NCBI GenBank assembly: GCA_942159475.1
Contig: OW804102.1
Coordinates: 29,332,873 to 29,396,872, forward strand
Source: Sthenelais limicola
Taxonomy: Eukaryota > Annelida > Polychaeta > Phyllodocida > Sigalionidae
DNA length: 64,000 nucleotides
Direction of reading: 5' to 3'
The position numbers and the translations under genes were made by a program. Shown in pieces: positions 42,775-54,431 of this stretch. The notes beneath the pieces were generated by a model, which was not told the origin of the DNA, made no database searches, and was given only the letters and a program-made list of their open reading frames with translations. Position 1 is the first letter of the stretch; every line of letters starts with the position of its first letter.

Positions 42775-42909
42775 TACCAAATGGAACGTTGGAGGTTTAT
42801 AATCGGATCAAGACAAGCTTGGAGAATGGTAACGAGTCCCACAGGGTCAAGTTACATTCTTTAGCTGGTTGAGACCACATTATAAACCATAAAGAGAGCC
42901 ATTTGGTAT
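42775..42909. mobile_element. 135-bp MITE-like element with TA flanks
   Basis: TACCAAATGGAACGTTGGAG and GTTTATAAT at the left pair with ATTATAAACC and AGAGCCATTTGGTA at the right. TA abuts both ends (ATTA|TACC and GGTA|TA). It lies 18 bp from the family A copy. Seen once in the window. Confidence 0.65.
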
Positions 42910-43755
42910 ACTGATTTGTCGATCTATATAGTATTACCTTATAAGTAATGTATTTCTTTGCCGTTTTATCCTAACAGTGCCACACAACACATTCGGAGAT
43001 GCAAGCCAGTGCGTATGGAGTGTCCGCCTAGAGCACAATGTCCTAAACCAATCAGATTGCGTCATTTGGGTCACGTGTGTCCATTGCAACGTAACGGCAC
43101 ACATATATATATGTGCGATTATGAAAAGCTGAAGGCATCCCTGAATGGCATCGTAGTGATGCCACATTTTTCAGCATAATTTTATGGGTGCATCTTTTCA
43201 TGGGTTCATAAGCATGAAATTAGGCAGCTTATTAAAGCCCAAACGCTATTTAGGAAACTATAATTTTTTTTGCAAATAACAGAAACATTATAGTCTTCAG
43301 AGTATTTGTGCAGCATTATAATGATCGACATCAATATTTACCAGCAGAAACATAACAATAAACAGTCAGTTTCTCTCTTACAAGGAGGCAGACATATTCG
43401 TGACCAACAGTGCTACTGGTGGTAGTTTACATTAATTGATGACGTCACTGACCCACACCCTCTGATTAGTCCACCTACTCGGGACATAGCCTATATGTAA
43501 ACAAACATGTGCTTATTTTGAAGCATAGGTATATACATAATTATATGATGTATTATCAATGAGAAGATTTGGATATTCATACTATTATAAACGAATAATA
43601 AATACACCTTATTCACCCAAGGGACCTCAGATTCTAGTGTGCAACTCTCCCCATGTTACGCCGAAAGTGAACGCCACAAATGGCATAGGCGGCGGCGATG
43701 TTTTGACACATTCACTCCTTTCCCCTACCCCACATAGCTTTAACACCTTTCCCTG
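42910..43755. other. Unassigned sequence
   Basis: Frames of 73-91 codons on both strands (42934-43179, 43559-43834) are unrecognised. No repeat partner found. Confidence 0.4.
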
Positions 43756-43798
43756 TATTTATTTATTGCATATATATATTTATTTATTGCATATATTC
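43756..43798 (+). repeat. Two-copy ~23-bp AT repeat
   Basis: TTTATTTATTGCATATAT occurs twice in a row. Confidence 0.8.
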
Positions 43799-43923
43799 AG
43801 ACTCAGATTGAACTGTACGCCAATTTCTTTGTAAAAGACCCGTGAAGTGGTTCTCACACATCATGTATAAACATCTCATCAATCTGTATAGGAAGACCTC
43901 TCATTTGATTACCAAATTTAGTA

Positions 43924-44005
43924 TACATGACTTTTATTTGCTGCTAAACATCCTATAAACTTTGTACACATGACTGTTATTTGCTGCTAAACATCCTATA
44001 CTCAT
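43924..44005 (+). repeat. Two-copy 43-bp tandem repeat
   Basis: ACATGACTTTTATTTGCTGC, TAAACATCCTATAAACTTTG and ACATGACTGTTATTTGCTGC, TAAACATCCTATACTCATT are adjacent copies with a 43-base period. Confidence 0.85.
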
Positions 44006-44383
44006 TAACCGAACTAAAAATCACATTTAAGAATAGAAGGTACACTACTAAGGATTACTATGTAAAATAGTTCTATACGTCATTGACAATAGAGGTCCTA
44101 AGTATTTGATCTTGCATCTCATCAAATTTTCACCTCTCATGCTCTGTTGTTGATTCCTAATTTATATCACATTCCATAATGATTTGTTCACTTGCTGTAT
44201 AACAATACTTTAATTTCCCAATTTCATGTTATTTTGTTGAAATATAACCAAAGCAAATCAAGATTCCAGGCACTCGTCGGAAGACCTGGCTACTCAGTTA
44301 TCTGTTTATCCAGACGTCGAATAACCTATATTATATAAGATCATTAATAAAAGAATCCTTGAATTGAATTGAACTGAGGCCTA

Positions 44384-44750
44384 TGTGATGTGTCACAGGA
44401 AACTGAATCACAGTGTTTTTTTTCACAGGATGCTTTCGTCTGAATGATTTCATTCTTGGGGTGTTTAGTGCTACTAGTAGCATTCATCGAATACATACAA
44501 TTTTATATTAGATATATTTATGCATATCTGAGGCTATCCTAAGGACTATATTTAACTACTTTACCTGCACATATGATTGACCATCAAGAAATAGCTAACT
44601 TTTTTCTCTTGCACAGAAAATATAGAAGTACTTGTTACATGTCCTTACTATGATTACCATAATTGGAATCCTCTTGATCCGATCTTTTCAAATATGATGA
44701 TATCTCAAAATCCATTTTGTTGCGACTCATTGTCCTGTAGCACATCACAT
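44384..44750 (-). mobile_element. Family A element, copy 5
   Basis: TGTGATGTGTCACAGGAAAC at the left and TCCTGTAGCACATCACA at the right. The interior is reversed relative to copies 1-3 (GGCTATCCTAAGGACTATAT, TTAACTACTTTAC). Complete, ~367 bp. Confidence 0.8.
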
Positions 44751-45002
44751 ATATATATACTGACAAACTCAAAGCAACTTGCTGTTGCACTGGATGAAAA
44801 AGCTTTAACGCGGTGCTACTTAGGATCATTGGAACGTTACTGAATCACATCTAGAGGCGGCTCACTTCATCAACAATCAAATTACAACCGTGAGGCAAGG
44901 ACTCATAAGGGGCTTCAGTATAAGCTTAAATGTAGTCGTAGGCTGTGCATCTTAAGTCAACAGAGCTTCATGAAAGGAGGGAGATTCTTTTTATTCAGCA
45001 AT

Positions 45003-45052
45003 TGAACAGAGGAGAGGGAAGGAGAGAGAGAGAGAAAGAGAGAGAGAGAGCG
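45003..45052. repeat. (GA)n-rich microsatellite
   Basis: GAGAGAGAGAGAAAGAGAGA in a 50-base purine tract. Confidence 0.9.
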
Positions 45053-45204
45053 AGCTAAAACACCCTACAACATTTCATAATATCGATTAAATGAGGTGAA
45101 GAAGAAGGTATAATACTCTATAGCACATCCTTTGATGATAGACCTAGTGTTAGTTTTACCTTTGCAGTTACTCACATTGGCATTGACTGGTCATGCAGCA
45201 TAGA

Positions 45205-45357
45205 ACACCTGTACACTATACCCTGTACATTATCTACGAGTCAATATTACCTGACACTATCCCCCGTACAATATCCTCCTGACACTATCCCTCTAACATC
45301 ATTCCCCTGAGAATATCCAGTGACAATATCCCCTGACATCATTCTTGACATTATCTC
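45205..45357 (+). repeat. Degenerate short repeat, ~20-bp unit
   Basis: CCTGACACTATCCCC, GTACAATATCCTCCTGACAC, CCCTGAGAATATCC, GTGACAATATCCCCTGACAT and CTTGACATTATC form six or seven imperfect units of CCTGACANTATCCC. There is no coding potential. Confidence 0.65.
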
Positions 45358-46763
45358 GCACTTCCTTGAGTTAAAGTTACATTTTAAGTTGACATCGATC
45401 AAAACTCAATATCGTTCTACTTATTGGTCCGCATTTGTTTTGCCGCATTTAAAGCTGTTGCTTTTATTGCAGGGTTTCATGAAATTTCCTCATTTAAATT
45501 TCACTTTCATGACCTCTACAATCCTTTACGACGGTGGTTTCACTTATTAATGTTTACCGGCACTCCTAACTTCAAATTCTCGGACACACTTTTATCAGTA
45601 ATGGATACCAATGAAAACCGGTTTTCCCAATCAAAGAGTATTTCACTTCTGTTGTATGACCTCACGTTAATTGACATTGATATTGTGATGAAACTGTAAG
45701 CACTGCAATAGACTAAATAACTGTACATAAAACAAGTAAAATATTGATAACTTCTGTCCTATAGCTCAAACAATGAGTATGTCTACTAAGATCGTCTTGC
45801 CTTCTAATGGTAATAAAATAAGCGATGAATGATGAGTTAGATTTAATTTCTAATATACAAAGTGGGGAGGGTACCTGGTGAAAGACTTGATCCCTGTGCA
45901 ATGTTTCTGTTTCATTTCATAAAGAAGTATATTTTGTTCAATTAACAATTATATTAACAGTTAGAAACATGCACTTAACATTAGTCATCTGAGGAAAGAG
46001 GTTGAAAACCAACCAACATACACATAGAGAGGAACACCGAGGCATAATTATCCTTATTCAAACATAATAATGACTCATAAATACAATGGTTATCATTAAT
46101 CATCATCAGCATATAGATTGAAATATAGAAATTCCTATTTGTATGCAAATTAGACTAATAAGATTTGCCTCCATAAACAAAAGAATAGCCAACTGACAAA
46201 TAGGCTGCCTAGTGTATGTTATCCAGTGATATTCCATTTGCTATGGAAGTGATACTTGGTAAAGAATGACAACTGTTCTAGTATTGTGAATGGTGTACCA
46301 TAAATGGTAACGAAGTATTTCAGTTTAAAAGTTTATTCAGGATGTTTATACAGCAAGGTCAAAGTTAAGAGAGGATATGGAGAAACAGAACGGCTACAAG
46401 AGACTGTTTTAGTTCTGGCACTGTTTGGCACTAATTTATTCTTGAAACTCAAACTAACTTTTATTACAATTAATCTTCTGTATTTTGTGTAGTTCACACC
46501 AAGACCATTTCCATTATTACATAATATAATAATAATTATTAAACTATTAAGAATTATTTAGCATGTGAGATGTATAATAATAAATAAGTATGGACACTAA
46601 GATCTACTTTGTTAAGACTAATTCTTTTGTTCTCTCATTTTCTATAATATACTATTAGTATCTTTTCCTAAGATAAAAACATTACAACAATATATACTCA
46701 TAGAAACCAATTCAAGAAATAAATCAAAAGAAACAAACAAGTTATTAGTAAGCAAACACAAAC
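45358..46763. other. Unassigned sequence
   Basis: AT-rich. Two overlapping plus-strand frames (45320-45699) of 76 and 91 codons are unrecognised. No partner repeats. Confidence 0.4.
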
Positions 46764-47070
46764 ATAAAGAAAGTGAGAGAGTGAGGGCGAGAGAGAGGGG
46801 AAGAAGGGAGAGACATACAGAGAAATAGTAAAAAAGATAGAGAGGGAGATGGAGAGAGAACAAAAGAGAGAGAGAAGGAAAGAAACAGACAGACAGGAAG
46901 AAGGAGAGCCCTGGAGAGAGAGACAGAAAAAGAAAGACAGAAAAAGAGAGACAGAAGAATAGGGAGACAGAAAGAAAGAGAAAACAAGAGAGAGAGAGAG
47001 AGAAAGAAAGAGAGAGAAAGAAAGAAAGAGACAGACAGCCAGACAGAAAGTGGGAGAGAGAGCGATAACC
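46764..47070. repeat. ~300-bp polypurine tract
   Basis: Almost pure A/G on the plus strand (GAGAGAGAGAGAGAAAGAAA, GAAGAAGGAGAGCC), broken only by occasional CAGACAGACAG. It produces long Ser/Leu/Phe-rich frames on the minus strand (46642-47195), which are artefacts. Such tracts can form triplex (H-DNA). Confidence 0.9.
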
Positions 47071-48402
47071 CAAAGCAGCGATGAATGGCTAATGCTGGTG
47101 AATAAATGAGGCAATTTTAATGGACCTCCCCTCACAAAAAGCCAAAGACGGAAGGACGGATGGCCTTCATGTGGGGCCGTTTGAAGGAGGAGCATACTGA
47201 TGGGAATACAGGCGGCCTCGAGTAATTATCGATTATTTGTCCTTTTCTTTAAAGTTTTCCTTGTGAATTTCTGGAGCAGCGGACAGACAGACAAAGTTCA
47301 GATTCCTTTGGTCTCCCCTAACCTGATGCGTTTTTTGTGTGAGAGAGGAGAACAATAGCTGCTCTTTTGTTGCAGAACACACACTCCAGACATGAGAGAT
47401 TGTATCCGGATTTTGACTAAGCTGTGGAGGGTCTGAGATACAAAGGGTAACCTTGAAATGTTGCAATCGAGGAGAGCTATGTGTTTTCATACACTCTTAG
47501 GATGAAGCGTTCTCAGAGCCAAAAAGTCCCATAAAAGGGGAAATTATTTGATTGATTGAAAACAAACAATTAAGGCCTTCACAGTTTTAAGGAGGTTGTA
47601 CAGGTTGTCTAAGTTAAATAGAGGATGAATAAGGAATTACGTAACGGGAGAGTATCTTATCAGATAAATAGGTGGTATATGATATTACGCAATATTATAC
47701 AATGATTGCATAACAATGATTCTCCACATTATTATTAATACTCCCAATTATCAGTGAGACTAATTATTACTTATTGATTTAATTAATCGCAGTACCATGC
47801 ACGTCTAGTAAGAGGATTAGGTAACATTAGAGATCATATAGAAATGTATCAGCCAATCACCAACAATACATGATATGATGGGAAGAGTCTTGATCTTTCC
47901 CATCATCCATTCAGAATTCATAGATCATTGAGAGAAGAAAAAGCATTGTTGAAAATATAAGAAATTATTTGTTTATTTGTTTCGTCATTAAATCATAAGC
48001 TCTCGTACATAAGACATTATTTGTTTCAGCTTAGGACATACTCTAACAACAAATCAGTTTGGACATATATAGATCTTCTTCAGAACAGACTTGTTGCTCA
48101 ATTCATTCCTATACCATTACTTAACTCCTACCACATGTGTCCATTCTGATACTGCAGGTGAATTAAATGTACAACAATGGTATACCTTTCTCTAATATCA
48201 AGATTTCAATGAATTTTTTCCCTTCTTACTTCTACAACAATTTAAGCATAGTATATTCCCTCTTACCAAAGCTGAGCCGCGGCAAGTCATAAATCCAACG
48301 TGTAAACCTGTCTGGGGGAGCTTTTGTTATAAGATTGATGACTGATATTGAGAGCAGGGGGGGGGCTCTTTTTATTGATACTACCTGAGGTGAAGCCAAG
48401 GG
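47071..48402. other. Unassigned sequence
   Basis: No repeat partner was found. It includes GGGGGGGGGCTC at 48358. Frames of 80-85 codons are unrecognised. Confidence 0.4.
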
Positions 48403-48466
48403 TATTATCAACAACAGCACCCGATCCCTGTCCGAAATGATGGCCATTAATCTGTTTAGTCTATGT
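48403..48466 (+). repeat. Module M, copy 3
   Basis: TATTATCAACAACAGCACCC, CTGTCCGAAATGATGGCCAT and TAATCTGTTTAGTCTATG. Closest to copy 1 in its middle part. Confidence 0.55.
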
Positions 48467-48521
48467 AAGTACAACTAGTGCAATTACAGTTCTATCAGCT
48501 CTTTATACCTCGAAAGTCTTG

Positions 48522-48603
48522 GAGCTGTAACCACCTAAGGCAGAGATTAAAAGGATTAATAACCTCCATTTCGGGCCTGCTGGTGCACTGTTGCTGTATA
48601 ATG
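48522..48603 (-). repeat. Module M, copy 4
   Basis: On the minus strand: CATTATACAGCAACAGTGCA, CCAGCAGGCCCGAAATGGAG, GTTATTAATCCTTTTAATCT and CTGCCTTAGGTGGTTACAGC. It faces copy 3 head-on, with ~55 bp between them. Confidence 0.65.
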
Positions 48604-48614
48604 CCAGCTTTCAG

Positions 48615-48669
48615 CGAGCAATTATAGTCCACAATCGTCACAAAGAAGGACTAAAATCGGAAGTAATTA
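48615..48669 (+). repeat. Companion module, copy near 48.6 kb
   Basis: GAGCAATTATAGTCCACAAT and AAGAAGGACTAAAATCGGAA, matching 41637-41688. Confidence 0.6.
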
Positions 48670-48699
48670 AGGTTGATATAATGATATATCTTCTTAATG

Positions 48700-49041
48700 G
48701 ATCCATTCAAAGCTAAATCTATTCTAGACTCTTTTGTTCTCAATCTCACTCTACCAACTATTCCATCTATATTTCCCCCTCTCTGAACTCTCTAAATAGA
48801 ACTTGAACTTGTACACCTGAGGCCCTGTCTGGTGCCCTTTCTAGGATATCAGGTCCGTATGAAAGCCCTATGTCAGCAAGGTCTGCATCACATCCCTATT
48901 CCAGGTTGGAAGCCTTTGTAATCCCCTGTGAACACCTGGGCACAGATGTCACCAAGTGATGCCACTTCTACTAGGAACATTTGCTTGACCTGTCCCGAGC
49001 TTGACATACACTTCCTTCTACCACGATGCCTCTCAACTATG
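48700..49041 (+). other. Candidate 5' UTR and first coding exon
   Basis: CCACGATGCCTCTCAACTAT is followed by G and then GTAAGTAGCC. An ATG at 49026 in a fair start context opens five and one-third codons (MPLNY) that run directly into a consensus splice donor (GTAAGTA). The upstream 300 bases are less AT-rich than the neighbours. This could be a genuine first exon whose next exon is outside recognition. A donor-like match by chance is also quite possible. Confidence 0.2.
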
Positions 49042-49956
49042 GTAAGTAGCCAATTTCTAACCTTGCAATGTGTATGTATATACTAAGTCAGGAATATGTG
49101 CTATTACGGAGGATCTTGGAATTTACTGTTAAGAAATATATAAACCACCAATGATAAGGCTGTTATAGTATCCATCCATATCACTTTTCAAAAATAGAAA
49201 TATCAAACCTAAAATATAAAAGTACTTATTAGATTTCCCAATGTTTACCATGTTTTCATCGTTACAAATATGAATTGAAAATTAACAATGACTTTATTAC
49301 TATCAAACATATCTGCATGAATTTTTATCTTACCTGGGCTGCTCAACTTTTAAACTAGTAAGAAGCTGGCAATTAACTTTTGGCCTTTTACCCAAACTTT
49401 TCGTAATTTCCACTGAGGTTATCCTCTTGAAATAAGCACTTACTGGATTGAAATTAGCAGTCTCTGAATACAGATGATTCATATCATTACATCCATCCGG
49501 AGATCGCATCTTCTCCAGTAAAAGTGGTAGAAAATATCGACTTCCGCTCACGAAGTTAGCGCAATGTCACCTCCGGTTTAGCAGCCCCTAGGAGCCTAGC
49601 CTATAATGGAGTTTAGGGGACGCAGTTCTCCTTCATCTAATGTTGCGCTGTTCTTATAATTAATTTATTGCATGTTCAGCTGAGGCCTATTCTAGTCTAT
49701 CACAAAGAAGCACCTGCAATCGGGAAATGCAATTGCGGATTTCCGTGGCTTCTATGTAAGGTAAGGTCATTTGGTTGGATTATCGCAGCTATGTATTCAT
49801 TAGATTATTTGATATTTGTAAATATAGTTTGAGTGGAGTTGAATCGCTAAGACAATTCAAATCTCACAGACAAAGCTAGCTTCACAATAAACTGTTGCCA
49901 ACTGACCATTGTGGAAGACTGGGTGCTCGGAGAGTCAGGCGGGACATTCGCCTCGT
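49042..49956. other. Unassigned sequence
   Basis: No partner repeats. CTAGCCTATAATGGAGTTTA with GGGGACG at 49596 loosely resembles 59308-59343, but the relation is weak. Confidence 0.35.
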
Positions 49957-50036
49957 CATTATATACCAAACAGTGCACCAGCTGCCCCGAATTGATGTTT
50001 TTTAATCCTCTTAGTCTTTGCCTTTGGTTGTTATAG
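49957..50036 (+). repeat. Module M, copy 5
   Basis: CATTATATACCAAACAGTGC, ACCAGCTGCCCCGAATTGAT, TTTTTTAATCCTCTTAGTCT and TTGCCTTTGGTTGTTATAGC. Complete in length. Confidence 0.65.
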
Positions 50037-50683
50037 CCCCTGGACTGTTCCAGGCATTAACACAATTCACATATATACCCCAGTCCCCTCCAGTTGTATG
50101 CTATCCCCAACTACTTATAGATGCAGAATTAGGTCAGCAACTTTCGCTTGTAACCATCCTCTCAGGGTGATCATTCTCAAATGCTTCACATAAAACCTTT
50201 TCTAATACTCCAGGATATCGATTGCTGAAATATTGATATTGCACATGATTGAAATTCAAGCAAACGTCACCCAAATCAGTGGCAACTGTCACTTTAAATC
50301 TCAGTCAATCTTGACGGGAGGCACCGAACTGACAGGTGTCATTCAACTGTCATTCCCCTAATGAGCTGACATACTTTATAATTGGGACCATTAACATTAT
50401 TGTACACATGCAATGGGAATACAAATTAGCACCTTCGTTCAAAACATAAATATTCTAGACGGGCCAAAATAATAGACTACATTTGTCTATTCTTCAATAT
50501 GCTCACTCCTTTGCTAATAGCATCTAATAAATAAAAGCTAAATATTTATAAATGTGGTCCTGATTCCTACATATTTTGTGTATATATGTCATATAATGAA
50601 TATATGAATATATGAATATTTAATTTTATGTAGTATATTCCTTTCTCTCTACTTATTAGTGTTTGTGCTTAAAATCACGCACG
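50037..50683. other. Unassigned sequence
   Basis: AT-rich, with an (ATATGA)n-like patch at 50595-50625. No gene seen. Confidence 0.4.
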
Positions 50684-50830
50684 CAGTTAACATCGGTCTA
50701 AACTATAGAGTTTCTGCTTTTTGTTCCACTCCTTTCCATTCCATCCAAAGGTCATTTAACTAAAGTTTTGGAGGATTCTGTCTAGTTGTTTTTGCTCCAG
50801 AGCTTTATAAAAATCCAGATTTATATTTCG
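50684..50830 (+). repeat. Family H dispersed repeat, copy 2
   Basis: GTTAACATCGGTCTAAACTA, TGCTTTTTGTTCCACTCCTT and TTTTGGAGGATTCTGTCTAG, with GTTTTTGCTCCAGAGCTTTA. It parallels 1888-2060 in the same orientation. Confidence 0.7.
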
Positions 50831-51137
50831 GAGCGTTTTTCTGAATCATTGATAAAATACAAGTATAAATTACTACCTGTCCAAATATAAATGCCTCAAA
50901 TTGATTGATTGCCTAAACTTGAATGATTTGAAAATGTCCATGGTAAAACCCTTGCTCATAATATTTGTACATAAATGTCTTTCAAAAGATCTTTCGAAAA
51001 TCATCTCTACTTCATCAGTGTTTAATGAAATATTTCTGTGGATTTTTAATTTTCACAATTCATAAACATGAGAGCCACACCCTTACTTCTTTCCATGACA
51101 AGAATAGTTTTCTCAGAGTGTACTGGCATCGTGACGC

Positions 51138-51505
51138 TACAGTCTGTCCGAAAAGTAGTCAACATGGGATTCTTGAGTCCCTTTAAGAATTAGAGGGGAA
51201 AGTTGGTGACTTTTATTTCAAACCTTTGCCCCCTGAGTCGCCGTTTGTGATCGACCATGACCAAATCTACAGCAGTATTGTATTGCACTGTCTGTGTTCC
51301 ATGTGCAGCAGCTGTTGTTTTGCTTAGAATGAAGGAGGAGCTGGTTATACTGGTACTGTTTCCCCATGGTTGATTGCAAAGAACGGCTCCCTGGGCAAAG
51401 GGTTGACAGGTCCATGTCATAAATAGAAGTAAAAAATCCCCCACTTTTCCCTCTTCTTAAAGGAACTAAGGAATCCCGTGCCAACTACTTTTCGGACAGA
51501 CTATA
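51138..51505. mobile_element. Family J element with mariner-like ends
   Basis: TACAGTCTGTCCGAAAAGTA followed by GTCAACATGGGATTC at the left. The right end, read in reverse, is TATAGTCTGTCCGAAAAGTA, then GTTGGCACGGGATTCC. Inverted ends of ~50 bp start at TA on both sides, the usual target of Tc1/mariner elements. Length is 368 bp, and there is no transposase. Minus-strand frames of 84-88 codons (51190-51484) overlap it and are incidental. Confidence 0.8.
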
Positions 51506-51962
51506 GAGCCCTATAATACTTCCTCTCTTCAGTTGAAGGTTGACTGAGTGAGAGGTGAGGGGCAGTGATACCTATTGATGGCACCAGTGAGATTATGCAC
51601 CTATGAGAGTGCGGTAACCTCACCTGCCATTGTTGGGCTTCTTACCTGTGCCTATATCAGGCCTCCTCACTCTATGGTTTATCATCATCTTTGTACTGTC
51701 TCCCACTGCTAGGAACCTTTGATCTCTGGTAAAACCTCCCTTACATTGAAATAGTCATTGAACTCTCCCCCACTCCTAGGAATCTTTGATCTCTCGTAAT
51801 TAGCAATATCAAAAAGTGATTCTTAAGTCATTTAGTCATTTAGATGTTTCCTCCCAGTCCTAAGCAGCCTTCCCAGATGAAAATGTTTAGTAATTTTGAA
51901 GAGGGATACTGTATTTGTTAAGAACATTTATTAAAATGAGTTGTTGGGGTTCCACCGAAATT
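51506..51962. other. Unassigned sequence
   Basis: A doubled CCACTCCTAGGAA(T/C)-type segment lies at 51702-51730 and 51769-51795 (CTAGGAACCTTTGATCTCTG and CTAGGAATCTTTGATCTCTC). Nothing else seen. Confidence 0.45.
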
Positions 51963-52112
51963 CAAATCACGTATAATACAGGAATATTGACATTGGAGCA
52001 CCGATTGATATTCCAAGCTGAACATGGCAGGTATTCTGTACATTTTACACGGACATACAAGTGCCTTAAATGCATGCGAATTGATCTTTTAAAATGGCGG
52101 ACATGCAGGTTG
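51963..52112 (+). mobile_element. Family C element, copy 5, left part missing
   Basis: ATTGACATTGGAGCACCGAT, TGATATTCCAAGCTGAACAT, GGCAGGTATTCTGTACATTT and AAATGGCGGACATGCAGG follow the right half of family C. The terminus is diverged. Confidence 0.65.
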
Positions 52113-52204
52113 CCTGCTGTGAGGTCTCCAGGTAGAATTGGAGGGGCGGGTAGGCATACGGCACTTATATCATGAAGCTAGAAATTAATAATAGCAAAAT
52201 TGGA

Positions 52205-52375
52205 GTGAGTGAGTGAGATTGGTTGCTTTACGCCCTTATCAGCTCTTTGAAAAAGGTTATATCAAGGGCGGGAGAGCTGAAAGGTAGGCAGTTTATGATC
52301 GTACCGAGGATATAGAGATAGCGAAGAAGGTAGAGAGAGACAGAGGAAAAGTAACAGAAAGGCACTTCATGGTCT
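52205..52375 (+). mobile_element. Family F SINE-like repeat, copy 2
   Basis: GTGAGTGAGATTGGTTGCTT, ACGCCCTTATCAGC, GGTTATATCAAGGGCGGGAG, GGCAGTTTATGATCGTACCG, then a GATAGAGAAG-type purine stretch and AAAGGCACTTCATGGTC. The longest copy and the same order as the 5.5-kb copy. Confidence 0.7.
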
Positions 52376-54000
52376 TTACCCAGGACCAGTGCAAGATTGG
52401 AGATAACTGTCCATAACGTATGGGTGGGTCGGGGAGTTAGTTACAAAAACAGATTTTACTGTGGTTCTTTGAAGGCCCAGTATTTTCTTTGAATTTATTG
52501 CATCGTCGAATAAGCCCCGTGTAATGTTATAAGGCACCTTGCATAGCCTTGCTTCGGCCAACTCAATTACATTATGGCTTGAGATTTGGATTAGAATTTG
52601 GATAAAACTGAAAAACCTACACCTATAGTAGTGTCATCCAAAAACATTAAAGTAAGGAATTTAAGATCCAGTCAAACTATTTGCCAGTAAATAGATTCTC
52701 CTTTCCTGAAATTAAATTCCCAAGGTGAAACCTTCGTTAATTGAATTCAAATTAGAAATTAAACTGGTGGAATTGCTAAACGCCTTACAGTCAAACTGCG
52801 ACAGGGGATTCTGGTTGGAAGCATTCTTGGCTGGAATTCAATATATGAAATAAGTACTTACTGCGGAATTAGGAATGTGCGCATTGAAGCTAAATCCTCT
52901 TCTCCTTCCGAACCCTGCAAAATAGTTGCAGATATTGAATCAATAATGCACAATTTGGGCTTTAATTGGACGACACAATGAGAATATATTTGATTCGCTC
53001 ATTCTTCTTTTATTCCTATTGGAAAGTGACTTGATCAGAAAGGCTTCAGCAAGTCTACTAAGTCTAAAACCAAAGTACGTGGTTTTCTATTTTCGCGTTC
53101 ACGGATATTCCATTTGTGATCAGTAATAATTACATGCACGTATTTCCTTTTTTTTTATTCCTTTTTGGGTTGTTTACGTTGTTTACTTTTGTGTGCGATT
53201 TGATGTACCTCAACAGTCTAAGAACCATTTTGTTATAATATTTTGTGGAAAGTTTTAGATAAGACTTCTCACAGGAAAATGAGTCAAAGTCAACAACTGG
53301 GTGAAAAAGAAAGAATTTGCAAATCACTTTCTGTCATATGAACATTAGTATTCACAAATAATTAAAATTACAAAAACAAATAATCCATTTTTTATTCTAT
53401 TTTTTTTACCATAATTATAATGGTTTTTTTTTAATACTTTTTATTTGCCTTGTACGTTTAAATCCTTCACTACATACTTGTATCCACAGTGGTGAATGAA
53501 TATATTCTAAATGAATGCAATTAACTACCCTCCCCACAACGATCTCACAAATGAAATATATAGGCTACCTCGATCTATACGTTCTGTTACACTGCATATA
53601 TACTCGGACACCACCGTCATACAATCATACAAACTGGGACAAACGAGCCCTATATATCTTTATATCAGTCACTGTGTTTGTGTGTGTCACCATATTTTAC
53701 CATTGGATAAAAACATAGGCAATAAACAACAATAAAAGCAAAGTCAGTTATCAATCATTCAATACCTGAGAATATTATAGTAGCATAACTGCACTTACAA
53801 ATAGGCTATTATCATCAATGGTTCTGAGTGCCAGAGGTAAGATATATGTAAGTATGGAGGTAAGTATAATATAACTTGTTCATTATGTGTGCTGTGTTTT
53901 GCCCTTCCACCATGTCTAGCCTAACGGTATCAGGTGCCTGTGGAAGGCCACCTAATCGTGATCTGAAGGCCAATATAATTCTAATATCAGTTCTTACTTT
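52376..54000. other. Long unassigned stretch
   Basis: AT-rich, with T-runs at 53146-53160 and 53397-53440. TCTCACAGGAAAATGAGTCA at 53269 resembles a family A terminus but stands alone. Frames of 61-74 codons are unrecognised. Confidence 0.4.
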
Positions 54001-54205
54001 TTAAGAGGGGTCTCCACTGGTTGCGGTAAGCTCTGCGGTAAGCTGTTCAATGGTATTGTGATGATGAGGAGTGGTGAGATCCTGTCTACATGGCCAGTGA
54101 ACCATGTAGGCAGGACCTCATCATTCCTCTCCACCTACAGGACCAGCACAACACCATCGCAAGGCTTACCGCAGAGCTTACCGTAGCCAGTGAAGACCCC
54201 CTTTA
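54001..54205. mobile_element. Family D palindromic element, copy 2
   Basis: GGGTCTCCACTGGTTGCGGT with AAGCTCTGCGGTAAGC at the left. GCTTACCGCAGAGCTTACCG with TAGCCAGTGAAGACCCCC at the right. The inner arms AGGTCCTG/CAGGACCT-like also pair. The same structure as copy 1 at 8.2 kb. Confidence 0.85.
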
Positions 54206-54227
54206 GGGATTTTTATACAATATGAGT

Positions 54228-54431
54228 CAGGTCGTCCGAAAATTACCAATTGGCAGCTCTACACTTTTAATAACTTCTGAGAAAATAGGCTGAGACAATT
54301 TAGATACAATGTATACCTGGAAACATATGGTATTGCTTGAACAATATTTTGAATATTATTCTAGTCCTAATATGGGACACAATGGCTGGTGACGGAGAAA
54401 ATGTACATTTTCTGGCGACTTCACCCGTATG
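54228..54431 (-). mobile_element. Family B element, copy 9, internally altered
   Basis: It begins GAGTCAGGTCGTCCGAAAAT with AATTGGCAGCTCTACAC, and ends TGTACATTTTCTGGCGACTT followed by CACCC. Both termini are of the family type, but the middle ~90 bases do not match other copies. Confidence 0.6.

Noticed and set aside
46642..47195. Three overlapping minus-strand frames of 80-165 codons
   Set aside because: They translate the polypurine tract into Ser/Leu/Phe runs. All three frames are open at once, which is a low-complexity artefact.
51190..51484. 84- and 88-codon minus-strand frames as a transposase remnant
   Set aside because: They lie inside the 368-bp family J element but show no DDE/D or helix-turn-helix pattern, and two frames are open over the same bases.
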